From assembly GCF_014873705.1 (NCBI RefSeq), contig NZ_JADBDS010000002.1:1364001-1428000 (forward strand): 64,000 nucleotides of DNA, in the 5' to 3' direction. The stretch's first letter is position 1, and every line of letters starts with the position of its first letter. The position numbers and the translations under genes are program-made. Below, in pieces: positions 17,567 through 26,875 of the stretch. The notes below the pieces were generated by a model. That model was given only the letters and a program-made list of their open reading frames with translations, ran no database searches and was not told the DNA's origin. The DNA is from Mycobacterium sp. OAS707. Its GTDB lineage: Bacteria; Actinomycetota; Actinomycetes; Mycobacteriales; Mycobacteriaceae.

Positions 17567-18334
17567 TTACTTCTCCTTGGCGATGAGTCCGTCGACGATC
17601 TTGTTGAAATCGGCGGTCCCGAAGGACACGTATTCGGACAAGTTCGCGTAGTCCAACGACGCCATCACCGACTTCTCGAGTTGCATGTTCATCAGCCGCT
17701 TGGTGCTCTCCAGCGCTTGTTGCGGCAACTCCATGATCTTCTTCGCGCATGCGATCGCCTCGGCCAACGGGTCGGCGACCACATGGTTGGCCATTCCCAA
17801 CTCGAGCGCTCGCGCCGCCTTGATCCGCACACCGGTGAACGCGAACTCCTTGGCCTGCAACAAGCTGATCTGCGACGGCCATACCAGCGGCCCGCCGTCG
17901 GCGGCGACCAATCCGATCGACACATGTGGGTCGGCGAAGAACGCCGTCTCCGCCATGTAGACGATGTCCGAGAGCGCCGCCAGGCTGCAGCCCAACCCGA
18001 CAGCCGGACCGTTGACCGCGGCGACCACCGGAATGCGGCAGCGCACCATGCCGATGACAAGGTCGCGGCCGTGCTTGATGGTCTTCTGGCGCAGCGCCTC
18101 GTCGTTGCGCAACTCGTCGAGGTAGTTGAAATCACCACCTGCCGAAAAGGCCCGGCCAGCGCCGGTGATCACGGCCGCCCGCGCGCCGACATCCTCGTTG
18201 AGCTCCTCCCAGATCCGGGCCAGCCCCACGTGCAGCGCGTCATTGACCGCATTGAGCTCATCCGGGCGATTGAGCGTGATGATGCGCAGACCGCCGTCGG
18301 CCTTGACATCGATTTCCGCTGGCATGCCATACAT
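17567..18334 (-). CDS. Enoyl-CoA hydratase/isomerase family protein
   Basis: A 255-aa crotonase-fold protein with LNRPDELNAV near 22, oxyanion-hole segments FSAGGDF near 65 and NGPAVGLGCSLAALSD near 110-125, and KEFAFTG, where the second crotonase glutamate is kept. The first glutamate position (after FADP) reads His, so the enzyme may be an isomerase or a hydratase with altered chemistry. It starts at 18334, just after the FadE stop, and is last in the ligase-FadE-FadE-ECH operon, so it probably processes the enoyl-CoA produced by the FadE pair. Confidence 0.88.
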   Translation of the reverse strand: MYGMPAEIDVKADGGLRIITLNRPDELNAVNDALHVGLARIWEELNEDVGARAAVITGAGRAFSAGGDFNYLDELRNDEALRQKTIKHGRDLVIGMVRCRIPVVAAVNGPAVGLGCSLAALSDIVYMAETAFFADPHVSIGLVAADGGPLVWPSQISLLQAKEFAFTGVRIKAARALELGMANHVVADPLAEAIACAKKIMELPQQALESTKRLMNMQLEKSVMASLDYANLSEYVSFGTADFNKIVDGLIAKEK

Positions 18335-18335
18335 T

Positions 18336-19424
18336 TCAGACCCCTAATCCCAGAATGCGCGATGCGATGATGTTCTTCTGAATCTGGCTCGTGCCGCCCA
18401 TCACGCTCTGCGCGCGGCTGTACATGTAGGCGGCGAACAACTCGGGGTCGCTGGTGCCGACGGTCTTCAGCGCGGCATGGCCGACGGACTGCTCGACCCA
18501 CGTCATCAGCAGCTTGTCCAGCGATCCCTGCGGACCATGGGTGATGCCGTCAAGTTGCTCGGACAACCGCCTGCGCACATGCAATCGCAGCATCTCGGTC
18601 TGCACCCACGCCCACGACAACTCTTCGGGCGCAGGGCCGTCCACTCGGGTTGCCAACTGCCGCACCAGTTTTCCGTACCGTGCCGAGAAGCCGAGCGTCG
18701 ACGGCTCCCGCTCATGGCTGACAACCGTCATCGCCAACTTCCAGCCCTCACCCGGTGCGCCCACCATGTTCTCGGCAGACACCCGAGCACCGTCGAATTC
18801 GACCTGACCGAATTCCTTGGTGACCCCGCTGATCATCTTCAACGGTCGCTGGGTGACACCCGGCTGATGCATATTGACGATGAAGGCCGAGATGCCCCGG
18901 TGCTTGGGCACATCCTTGTCCGTGCGCGCCAACAACAGACACCAGTCTGCGACATCCGAATAGCTCGTCCAGATCTTGTGCCCGTGGATGACGTACTCAT
19001 CGCCCTCGCGTGTCGCAGTGGTGGTCAGCGACGCCAGGTCGGACCCCGCACCCGGCTCGGAGAAGCCCTGGCACCATCGCTCGGTGCCATTGATCATGCC
19101 GGGCAGGAAACGCTGCTGTATTTCCTTGCTGCCGTGGTGGCCGAACGCGACGACTAGATATCCCAGGCTCGGCCGGGCGGGGGCGCCGGCCTTCGCGATC
19201 TCCTCGTCGACGATGACGTCGTACACCGGCGGAAGGTCCTGGCCACCATATTCTTTGGGCCACGACGTGCCGAAGAAACCGGCCTGGTAGAGCGCCTTGT
19301 GCCAGTCACCCTGAGCGGCCCAATAGTCGTCGCCCGACGTCGGGAACTTGCCCTTCTGCTCCGTCAGCCAACCGCGTAACCGTTCCCTGAACGCGGCCTC
19401 GTCCGGTGAATCACGAAAGTCCAA
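18336..19424 (-). CDS. Acyl-CoA dehydrogenase, large subunit type (FadE)
   Basis: A 362-aa acyl-CoA dehydrogenase: N-terminal helical domain, FAD/substrate motif CQGFSEPGAGSDLASL near 118-133, beta domain GHKIWTSYSDVADW near 148, and C-terminal GGTSQIQKNIIASRILGLG. SHEREPSTLG near 236 may carry the catalytic base. It is adjacent and overlapping (14 bp) with a shorter FadE homologue. In actinobacteria such pairs commonly form alpha2beta2 heterotetramers that oxidise steroid or other bulky acyl-CoAs; that quaternary structure is inferred here. Confidence 0.92.
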   Translation of the reverse strand: MDFRDSPDEAAFRERLRGWLTEQKGKFPTSGDDYWAAQGDWHKALYQAGFFGTSWPKEYGGQDLPPVYDVIVDEEIAKAGAPARPSLGYLVVAFGHHGSKEIQQRFLPGMINGTERWCQGFSEPGAGSDLASLTTTATREGDEYVIHGHKIWTSYSDVADWCLLLARTDKDVPKHRGISAFIVNMHQPGVTQRPLKMISGVTKEFGQVEFDGARVSAENMVGAPGEGWKLAMTVVSHEREPSTLGFSARYGKLVRQLATRVDGPAPEELSWAWVQTEMLRLHVRRRLSEQLDGITHGPQGSLDKLLMTWVEQSVGHAALKTVGTSDPELFAAYMYSRAQSVMGGTSQIQKNIIASRILGLGV

Positions 19425-20223
19425 TGGTCAAATCCTCCGGTGTCACTGGCCATGTCTCGGTGGCCGTCAGCACCCGGCGCAGGTAGACATGGGCCAGGCA
19501 TTCCCAAGTGTTGCCGATACCGCCGTGCACCTGGATCGATGTCTCGCAGACCGTGAGTGCCGCACGCGCACAGTAGATCTTGGCTACCTTCGCCGCCTCG
19601 ATCGCCTCCGCGGCGGGCAGTTCGTCGACAGCCCACGCCGCGTGGCGCAGCACGCTGATCGACCCTTCGATCAGCGCCAAGCTTTCCGCCAGCAGATGTC
19701 CGACCGCCTGATAGGACCCGATGGTCGCGCCGTATTGCTCGCGCACCTTCGCATAGTCGACTGCGAGCGCCTGCGCGCCACGCGCTGCACCGACCAGGTC
19801 GGCACACGTCACCGCGAGCGCCAGCGTGCGCCAGCGGGCGGCGTCATCTTCGGAAAGCTCGCTCAGCTCAGCCCGTGATTCGACCACTCCCCCAAGGCTT
19901 CCCGTCAAATCCACCGATGCCGGCGCGCGGTCCGGGACCGACGGCTCCAGACCCAGGCGGGTCAATTCGTCGGCAAGCACCGGCCCCAGGAAAGGCACAT
20001 CGACGAGGCCACGCGCGAATTCCTCAGCCACGATAGCGACCTCGACGCCTGATGCGCCGTCAGACCGCAACGTCCGAAAGCCCGTTGCCTCGACGGCCTT
20101 CTCCAGCCGGGCGATCCGACTCGCGTCGTCGAGGTCAGCAACCGAACCCGGCCCGAGGTCATCGGCCAGCTTGGCTGCGGCCTCCCGCAGCTGTTGCTGT
20201 TCACTGGTCAGACGGACGTCCAC
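19411..20223 (-). CDS. Acyl-CoA dehydrogenase, small subunit type (FadE)
   Basis: A 270-aa FadE-like protein much shorter than a homo-oligomeric acyl-CoA dehydrogenase (about 380). It retains the N-terminal SEQQQLREAAAKLADD and C-terminal QYGATIGSYQAVGHLLAE, IQVHGGIGNTWECLAHVYLRR segments but lacks the middle beta domain motif. The start is GTG at 20223 inside the ligase 3' end (16-bp overlap), with AAAGGAG eight bases upstream; the open frame to 20370 is too long. It is the likely partner of the 362-aa FadE, contributing FAD binding rather than the base. Confidence 0.88.
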   Translation of the reverse strand: MDVRLTSEQQQLREAAAKLADDLGPGSVADLDDASRIARLEKAVEATGFRTLRSDGASGVEVAIVAEEFARGLVDVPFLGPVLADELTRLGLEPSVPDRAPASVDLTGSLGGVVESRAELSELSEDDAARWRTLALAVTCADLVGAARGAQALAVDYAKVREQYGATIGSYQAVGHLLAESLALIEGSISVLRHAAWAVDELPAAEAIEAAKVAKIYCARAALTVCETSIQVHGGIGNTWECLAHVYLRRVLTATETWPVTPEDLTIGLS

Positions 20224-21605
20224 AGACGCTCCTTTAGCACTCGACGCAATACCTTCCCCGATGGCAGGCGCGGTATTTCGGGTACGAACACCACGCGGTT
20301 CGGCCGCTTGTAGGACGCTAGCCGGTCTGCCACCAAGGCCACCAGCACGTCCGCCTCGACCGGGCGACATGTCTTCACGGCAGCAACGATGGCCTCACCG
20401 TTCGCCGCGTCGGGCACCCCGAACACCGCACAGTCTTCGACGGCTGGATGTCCGTGCAGCACGGCCTCGATCTCCGCCGGAGCCACCTGAAACCCCCGCA
20501 CCTTGATCATCTCCTTGGCTCGATCGGTGATCCGCAGCCAGCCGCCGACATCCAGATAGCCGACATCGCCGGTCCGATACCAGTCCCCCGAAAATGCCTG
20601 CGCCGTCGCCTCACTCGGCAGGTAGCCCGCCATCACCGAATCCGAGCGCACCTGGATCTCCCCGATCGCGCCCGGCGACAGCACCTCGCCGTCGTCCAGT
20701 GACACGATGCGCACGCTGACCCCCGGCACCGGCCGACCCACGGTGTCGAGCCGCGCCCCGTCGAGGTCGTTACACGCAATGACCGGCAATTCGCTGGTCC
20801 CGTACGCAGTTACCCAGCTCACGCGCGTCCTGGCGGTGACGGCCTCGGCGACGCTCTGCGTGACGGGCGTTGCGCACCACATGATGTAGCGCAGTGACGA
20901 CAGGTCATAGTTCTCCAGCTGCGGATGCGCGGCCAATGCCAAAGCGATTGGCGCGACGGCCATCTCGACAGTGATCCGATCTGTCTCGATATGGTGCAAC
21001 ATCAGGTCGATGTCGAACCGGCGGTGCAGTCGGATCCATGTTCCGGTGTCGAGCGCCATCGCGATGTTCAGCAGACCCAAGATGTGCGACGGCGGCGTCA
21101 TCACCTGCATGCGATCGGCCGACGTCAGCTGCAGCGCATCACGCCAGTGCCGCACCGCGACGGCGAACGAACCGTGGGTGTGCCGCACCGCCTTGGGCAT
21201 GCCGGTCGTGCCGGAGCTGAACACGAACAGCGCGTCGCTATCGGGAGCAGGTTCCTCGAAGGTTCGTTGCCCAGGTGTGATCGTCTCGTCCAGCGAGAGC
21301 ATCGGCATCACTTCGGCGAGCACCGGATGATCGCCGACCGCATGTGACGGCCCAGTCAGCGTCACGGCGTTGGAGACCTCGGTTCGCTTCCAGGCCGGAC
21401 TCAGCAGTACCGCTGCCGCACCGAGCCGCCAGATGGCCCATAGTGCGATCACGAACTCTGGGCGGTTCGACGACATCAGTGCGACCCGACTGCCCGACCG
21501 CACGCCGCGGTGTTCCAGCACTGTGGCCATCCCGTTGGCGAGTGCGTCGAGCTGCGGGAGGGTGTATTCCCGCTGGTCGAAGGCGAGCGCCGTCCGCTCA
21601 CTCAC
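20208..21605 (-). CDS. Acyl-CoA synthetase (AMP-binding) 1
   Basis: A 465-aa ANL superfamily adenylating enzyme: P-loop FVFSSGTTGMPKAVRHTH, AYGTSELPV as the A5 motif, WYRTGDVGYLD as A7, and PSGKVLRR holding the C-terminal catalytic lysine. It activates a carboxylic acid to its CoA thioester with ATP. GTG at 21605 preceded by AAAGGAG is preferred over the longer frame that crosses the promoter. First gene of the operon with both FadE subunits and ECH, so it probably feeds the acyl-CoA they oxidise. It is shorter than many FadD proteins, lacking a long N-terminal extension. Confidence 0.9.
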   Translation of the reverse strand: MSERTALAFDQREYTLPQLDALANGMATVLEHRGVRSGSRVALMSSNRPEFVIALWAIWRLGAAAVLLSPAWKRTEVSNAVTLTGPSHAVGDHPVLAEVMPMLSLDETITPGQRTFEEPAPDSDALFVFSSGTTGMPKAVRHTHGSFAVAVRHWRDALQLTSADRMQVMTPPSHILGLLNIAMALDTGTWIRLHRRFDIDLMLHHIETDRITVEMAVAPIALALAAHPQLENYDLSSLRYIMWCATPVTQSVAEAVTARTRVSWVTAYGTSELPVIACNDLDGARLDTVGRPVPGVSVRIVSLDDGEVLSPGAIGEIQVRSDSVMAGYLPSEATAQAFSGDWYRTGDVGYLDVGGWLRITDRAKEMIKVRGFQVAPAEIEAVLHGHPAVEDCAVFGVPDAANGEAIVAAVKTCRPVEADVLVALVADRLASYKRPNRVVFVPEIPRLPSGKVLRRVLKERLWTSV

Positions 21606-21652
21606 GTCGCGCCCGCTCCTTTCCGCCCGTTGAGAAGGTTTCCGTTGTCGAG

Positions 21653-21667
21653 GAGAATGGTATTCTC
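21653..21667. promoter_or_regulatory. Operator-like palindrome, site C: GAGAATGGTATTCTC
   Basis: Perfect 6-3-6 inverted repeat with the same arms as sites A and B, in the divergent region between the acyl-CoA synthetase (48 bp away) and the reductase gene (39 bp away). It contains TATTCT, a possible -10 for the plus strand. Confidence 0.75.
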
Positions 21668-21674
21668 TTATTAT

Positions 21675-21689
21675 CAGAATGACAATGCC
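21675..21689 (+). promoter_or_regulatory. Degenerate GAGAAT-type site C2: CAGAATGACAATGCC
   Basis: Matches 12 of 15 bases of the degenerate sites at 26714 and 26823. It begins eight bases after site C and may be a second, weaker binding site upstream of the reductase. Confidence 0.4.
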
Positions 21690-21705
21690 AGGCGACAGGG
21701 GGACC

Positions 21706-22713
21706 ATGCCGAAGCCGCACCTGTTCCACCGTGCGACGGTGTCTCGGATCATCAAGGAGACGGCCGACGCCAGGACCTACGTGCTGGCCCCCGACGAGTC
21801 GCCGTTCCCCTACAAGGCCGGACAGTTCTGCACGTTCAAGGTGTGCGTCGACGGCGAGGACCTGTACCGGTCCTATTCGATGTCGAGCGCCCCGGAGACC
21901 GACTCCGAGATGGCGACGACGGTCAAGCGGGTGCCTGGCGGCAAGGTGTCGAACTGGATGCTCGACAACCTCGTCGAGGGTGACGAGGTCACGCTCACGC
22001 GGGCCGCGGGCACCTTCTGTCTGACTGAATCGACCGGACCGCTGCTGGGGTTCAGCGGCGGAAGCGGCGTGACACCCATCCTCTCGCTCGTCAAAAGCGC
22101 GTTGGCGACTACCGATCGCCCCGTGCGACTGCTGTGCGCCGACAAGGACCGGGCGTCGGTGATCTTCGACGCGGTGCTCGACGACCTGGTCACGCGCTAC
22201 CCGGACCGACTGTCGGTGGTTCGGCATATCGATGCCGAGAGCGGGCTGATCGATCCCGCCGCGATCGTCGGCTTCGTCGGCGCCGACACCGCTGCTGAAT
22301 GCTATGTCTGTGGCCCAGAGGGTTTCATGTCCGTCGTGACATCAGCGCTGCCAGGCCCGGGACAGATCTTCATCGAGGACTTCGACGCGACGCCGCAGGC
22401 TCACGAGCCCGCAACCACTGAGCAGGTCGGCGACACCGGCGGCATCATCACGATTCACATTGACCGCAAGAAGGCCGAGGTGCCTCGGGTGCCCGGCGAA
22501 ACACTGCTGGAAAGCGCGCGGCGTGCCGGAGTTTCGCCGCCGTTCTCATGCGAGGCGGGCAATTGCGGTACCTGCATGGCGCGGCTGTCCGAAGGCCACG
22601 CGACCATGAAGGTCAACGACGCGCTGGAGCCGGACGAGGTCGAGGACGGCTATGTGCTGACCTGCCAGGCGATTCCGGATACGCCGTCGGTCACTGTGCA
22701 CTACGAAGACTAA
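21706..22713 (+). CDS. Flavin/NAD reductase with C-terminal [2Fe-2S] ferredoxin domain (KshB/PaaE-like)
   Basis: A 335-aa electron-transfer protein: FAD-binding RSYSMSSAP near 65, NAD-binding GGSGVTPILSLV near 118, YVCGPEGFM near 205, and a C-terminal plant-type ferredoxin with CEAGNCGTCMARL and a fourth Cys in VLTCQA. This order (FAD, NAD, 2Fe-2S) is that of KshB, PaaE and HmpX reductases, which pass NADH electrons to a Rieske oxygenase or other oxygenase. No KshA-like Rieske oxygenase is in the window. ATG 21706 has AGGGGGA upstream. It is a single gene facing the ligase operon and its stop overlaps the convergent CaiB gene. Confidence 0.9.
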   Translation: MPKPHLFHRATVSRIIKETADARTYVLAPDESPFPYKAGQFCTFKVCVDGEDLYRSYSMSSAPETDSEMATTVKRVPGGKVSNWMLDNLVEGDEVTLTRAAGTFCLTESTGPLLGFSGGSGVTPILSLVKSALATTDRPVRLLCADKDRASVIFDAVLDDLVTRYPDRLSVVRHIDAESGLIDPAAIVGFVGADTAAECYVCGPEGFMSVVTSALPGPGQIFIEDFDATPQAHEPATTEQVGDTGGIITIHIDRKKAEVPRVPGETLLESARRAGVSPPFSCEAGNCGTCMARLSEGHATMKVNDALEPDEVEDGYVLTCQAIPDTPSVTVHYED

Positions 22714-23756
22714 GACTCGACGTCGCCATGCTCGTCGAGCGACGGTGGCGGCCGGAACTGCGGCTCGTAGCCCGCGATGCGAATCGGGCTGCCCACCAAC
22801 CTGAAATCCCCCGCCGTGACCAGCGCCTCGGGTGTTGCCTCCAACGCTTCGGGAAGCGTGCGGACCGCCGCCGCCGGAATGCCGAGTGGACGCAGCCTCG
22901 ATTCCCAGCCGAGCGCGGTGTCGGTGGCCAGCGCCGCGGTGACGACCTTCAGGACCTGATCACGCTTGGCAGCGCGCTCCGCCATCGTCGGGAATCCATC
23001 GATTTTCGCCTCGTCGGCGAACGCCTTCCAGAACGCGTCGTGCGTGATGAACAGCGCCAGATATCCGTCGGCTGTCGAAAAGAGTTGCGCTGGAACATAA
23101 TACGAGTGTGCTCCGTATGGGTAGCGCTGCGGCGCCGCGCCGTCGTTGAGGTAGGCCGACGCCCGGTAGTTCAGCTGCGACAACATCACGTCGCGCAGAC
23201 ACACGTCCACCTGGCCGCCGCGCCCCGAGACGATCTGAGCGAGCAACCCGAGCGCCGCGGCGAGCCCGGTCGAGTTGTCGGCCGACGAGTAGCCGGGCAA
23301 CGTCGGAGGCCCAGCGGGATCACCTGTCATGGCGGCGACACCTGTGGCCGCCTGGATGACGTAGTCGAACGCCGGGTCATCGCCGCCGTCCAACCCGAAA
23401 CCGGTCATCGCAACGCAGACGATCTTTTCGTTGAACTCTCGCAACGCTTCGTACGTGAGCCCCAGCCGCTTGATCGCCGACGGCTTCATATTCACCAGCA
23501 GCGCATGCGAATTCGCGACGAGCTCACCCAAGCGCCTGCGCCCCTCCTCCGAACGCAGGTCGAGGCACACGCTCTGCTTGTTGCGGTTCAGGCTGGCGAA
23601 GTAGCTGTCGCTGACTTGCCGCGAGATCTCGCCGCCGGGCGGTTCGATCTTGATGACCTCTGCGCCCAGATCGGCGAGCAACATCGTTGCGTACGGGCCG
23701 GCCAGCATGACACCGACCTCGAGGATGCGGATGCCGGCGAGGGGGCCTTGATTCAT
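22710..23756 (-). CDS. CaiB/BaiF family CoA transferase
   Basis: A 348-aa class III CoA transferase: GIRILEVGVMLAGPYATMLLADLGAEVIKIE at the N-terminus, SVCLDLRSEEGRR near 63, and the catalytic Asp in FDYVIQAATGVAAMTG near 130, with GGQVDVCLRD later. It would transfer CoA between acids, or act as an alpha-methylacyl-CoA racemase-like enzyme from the same family; motif evidence favours transferase. It overlaps the LLM gene by 4 bp and is the last gene of the mutase operon. It probably activates or epimerises a pathway acid. Confidence 0.9.
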   Translation of the reverse strand: MNQGPLAGIRILEVGVMLAGPYATMLLADLGAEVIKIEPPGGEISRQVSDSYFASLNRNKQSVCLDLRSEEGRRRLGELVANSHALLVNMKPSAIKRLGLTYEALREFNEKIVCVAMTGFGLDGGDDPAFDYVIQAATGVAAMTGDPAGPPTLPGYSSADNSTGLAAALGLLAQIVSGRGGQVDVCLRDVMLSQLNYRASAYLNDGAAPQRYPYGAHSYYVPAQLFSTADGYLALFITHDAFWKAFADEAKIDGFPTMAERAAKRDQVLKVVTAALATDTALGWESRLRPLGIPAAAVRTLPEALEATPEALVTAGDFRLVGSPIRIAGYEPQFRPPPSLDEHGDVES

Positions 23757-24709
23757 CGCACTGCGGCGGCCAACTGCGAAATGACTTCGCGTGTACGGTA
23801 TTTCGAGGCGATCAGCTCGTCACGGTTCTCACCGATCGGCAACAACCGCACCGAAAGGTCGGTGACACCAGCGTCGGCGAATTGCCGGAACCGCGCCAGA
23901 ATCGCCTCTTCATCGCCGGCGGCGGTCAGGTCGCCGACGTCGCGGGCATCGCCGCGATCGAGCAACTTCTGATAGTTCGGCGACGTTTCCGCCTCGGCCA
24001 AAATCCGATTAGCCCGCTCCTTCGCCGCGTCGATCTCAGAATTGGCACACAGGCACACCGGAATGCCCGCGACGATCCGTGGCGCCGGACGGCCCGCGTT
24101 ATCGGCGGCCTTGGTGATCCGCGGGGCGATGTGGTCGCCGATCGCCCGCTCGTCGGCCATCCACAACACCGTCCCGTCGGCGAGTTCGCCTGCAATCTGC
24201 AGCATCACCGGCCCGAGCGCCGCAATCAGCACAGGCATCGGTGAATCAGCGCCAAGCACAGTCGGATTGTGCACGGTGAACGAGTCGTTCTCCACGTCGA
24301 CGTCACCTGGACCCGCGAGCGCCTTGTTGAGCACCTCGAGATAATCGCGGGTGTAGGCCGCTGGCTTCTCATACGGGATGCCGAGCATGTCGCGCACGAT
24401 CCAGTGGTGTGACGGGCCCACGCCCAGCGCCAGCCGTCCGCCGGTGCCTGCATGAACCGACAGCGCCTGGCGCGCCAACGCGATTGGATGCTGAGCCTGC
24501 AGCGGCACGACCGCGGTGCCGAGTTCGATGCGCGATGTGCGTGCGCCCATCAGCGACACCATGGTGAGGCAGTCGAAGTCGTTGGGCACCTGCGGCATCC
24601 ACGCAGTGTCCAGCCCCGCCTGTTCAGCCCACTCGATGTCCTCGAGCAGCTTCTTGACCTTGCGCGCCATGTCACCGCGCTCGGCCCCGATCATCACGCC
24701 AAGGCGCAT
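23753..24709 (-). CDS. LLM class F420-dependent oxidoreductase
   Basis: A 318-aa luciferase-like protein starting MRLGVMIGAERGD, with AGLDTAWMPQV near 32, IELGTAVVPLQAQHPIALARQA near 60 and LALGVGPSHHWIVRDMLG near 93. These motifs are characteristic of mycobacterial F420-dependent LLM oxidoreductases rather than FMN monooxygenases. It lies 1 bp after the cobalamin-binding gene and overlaps the CaiB gene. A redox step on a CoA or ketone intermediate is possible; the substrate is unknown. Confidence 0.88.
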   Translation of the reverse strand: MRLGVMIGAERGDMARKVKKLLEDIEWAEQAGLDTAWMPQVPNDFDCLTMVSLMGARTSRIELGTAVVPLQAQHPIALARQALSVHAGTGGRLALGVGPSHHWIVRDMLGIPYEKPAAYTRDYLEVLNKALAGPGDVDVENDSFTVHNPTVLGADSPMPVLIAALGPVMLQIAGELADGTVLWMADERAIGDHIAPRITKAADNAGRPAPRIVAGIPVCLCANSEIDAAKERANRILAEAETSPNYQKLLDRGDARDVGDLTAAGDEEAILARFRQFADAGVTDLSVRLLPIGENRDELIASKYRTREVISQLAAAVR

Positions 24710-24710
24710 G

Positions 24711-25109
24711 TCAGTCCACCTTCTCCGATGTCAGCTTGCGCACCTCAGCGACGAGAACGTCCAGCGCTGTGCCGGTGGGAAAGACCGCTGCCGCGCCCGC
24801 ATCCAAGAGTTTCGGGACGTCGCCCTGCGGGATGGTGCCGCCGACGACAACGGCGATGTCACCTGCGTCTGCGGCCCGTAAGGCTTCCACCGTGCGCGTC
24901 GTCAGCGCGACGTGCGCTCCGGACAGGATCGAAAGGCCAACCAGTGCAACGTCTTCCTGCAGCGCGATCGACACGATGTCCTCGATGCGCTGACGGATGC
25001 CGGTGTAGATGACCTCGAAACCGGCGTCCCGCAACGTGCGCGCGACGATCTTCGCGCCTCGGTCGTGACCGTCGAGGCCCGGTTTTGCGACAAGAACACG
25101 AACGGCCAT
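24711..25109 (-). CDS. Cobalamin-binding small subunit of acyl-CoA mutase
   Basis: A 132-aa free-standing B12-binding domain with the signature D13-G-H15-x-x-G18 (DGHDRG), in which His15 ligates cobalt, GLSILSGAH near 58-66 and VVVGGTIP near 88 that hold the nucleotide tail. It pairs with the large subunit directly upstream (adjacent, no gap), giving the split subunit architecture of isobutyryl-CoA, 2-hydroxyisobutyryl-CoA and archaeal methylmalonyl-CoA mutases. The substrate is set by the large subunit. Confidence 0.95.
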   Translation of the reverse strand: MAVRVLVAKPGLDGHDRGAKIVARTLRDAGFEVIYTGIRQRIEDIVSIALQEDVALVGLSILSGAHVALTTRTVEALRAADAGDIAVVVGGTIPQGDVPKLLDAGAAAVFPTGTALDVLVAEVRKLTSEKVD

Positions 25110-26687
<1,578 letters not shown>

Positions 26688-26700
26688 CAATGGATAACGT

Positions 26701-26728
26701 ACTTGCAAAAAATGAGAATGCCAATACC
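26701..26728. promoter_or_regulatory. 28-bp direct repeat copy 1 containing GAGAAT-type site D
   Basis: Starts ACTTGC and ends with GAGAATGCCAATACC (26714-26728). The left arm GAGAAT is intact; the right arm is degenerate. It matches the copy at 26810-26837 at 24 of 28 positions, in the same orientation. It lies 27 bp upstream of the mutase start. Confidence 0.65.
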
Positions 26729-26809
26729 GCTCTGTGGAAACATGCACTGGGCGCGGGGCGCGGAAGAGGGGTTCGCACCGGCGAAGGGCCGGTACACAGC
26801 GATTATGAG

Positions 26810-26837
26810 ACTTGCTTAGAATGAGAATGCCAATTCC
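26810..26837. promoter_or_regulatory. 28-bp direct repeat copy 2 containing GAGAAT-type site E
   Basis: Starts ACTTGC and ends with GAGAATGCCAATTCC (26823-26837), 39 bp upstream of the SDR start, the same distance as site C from the reductase. It repeats 26701-26728 with four differences. Confidence 0.65.
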
Positions 26838-26875
26838 AATCGGGTAGCATCCCGGTGAGGCACCCGAGGAGGCCC

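Noticed and set aside
14344..21667. KstR or KstR2 type sites in the divergent promoters
   Set aside because: The arms GAGAAT/ATTCTC do not fit the KstR (AAC..GTT) or KstR2 (CAAG..CTTG) consensus as I know them.
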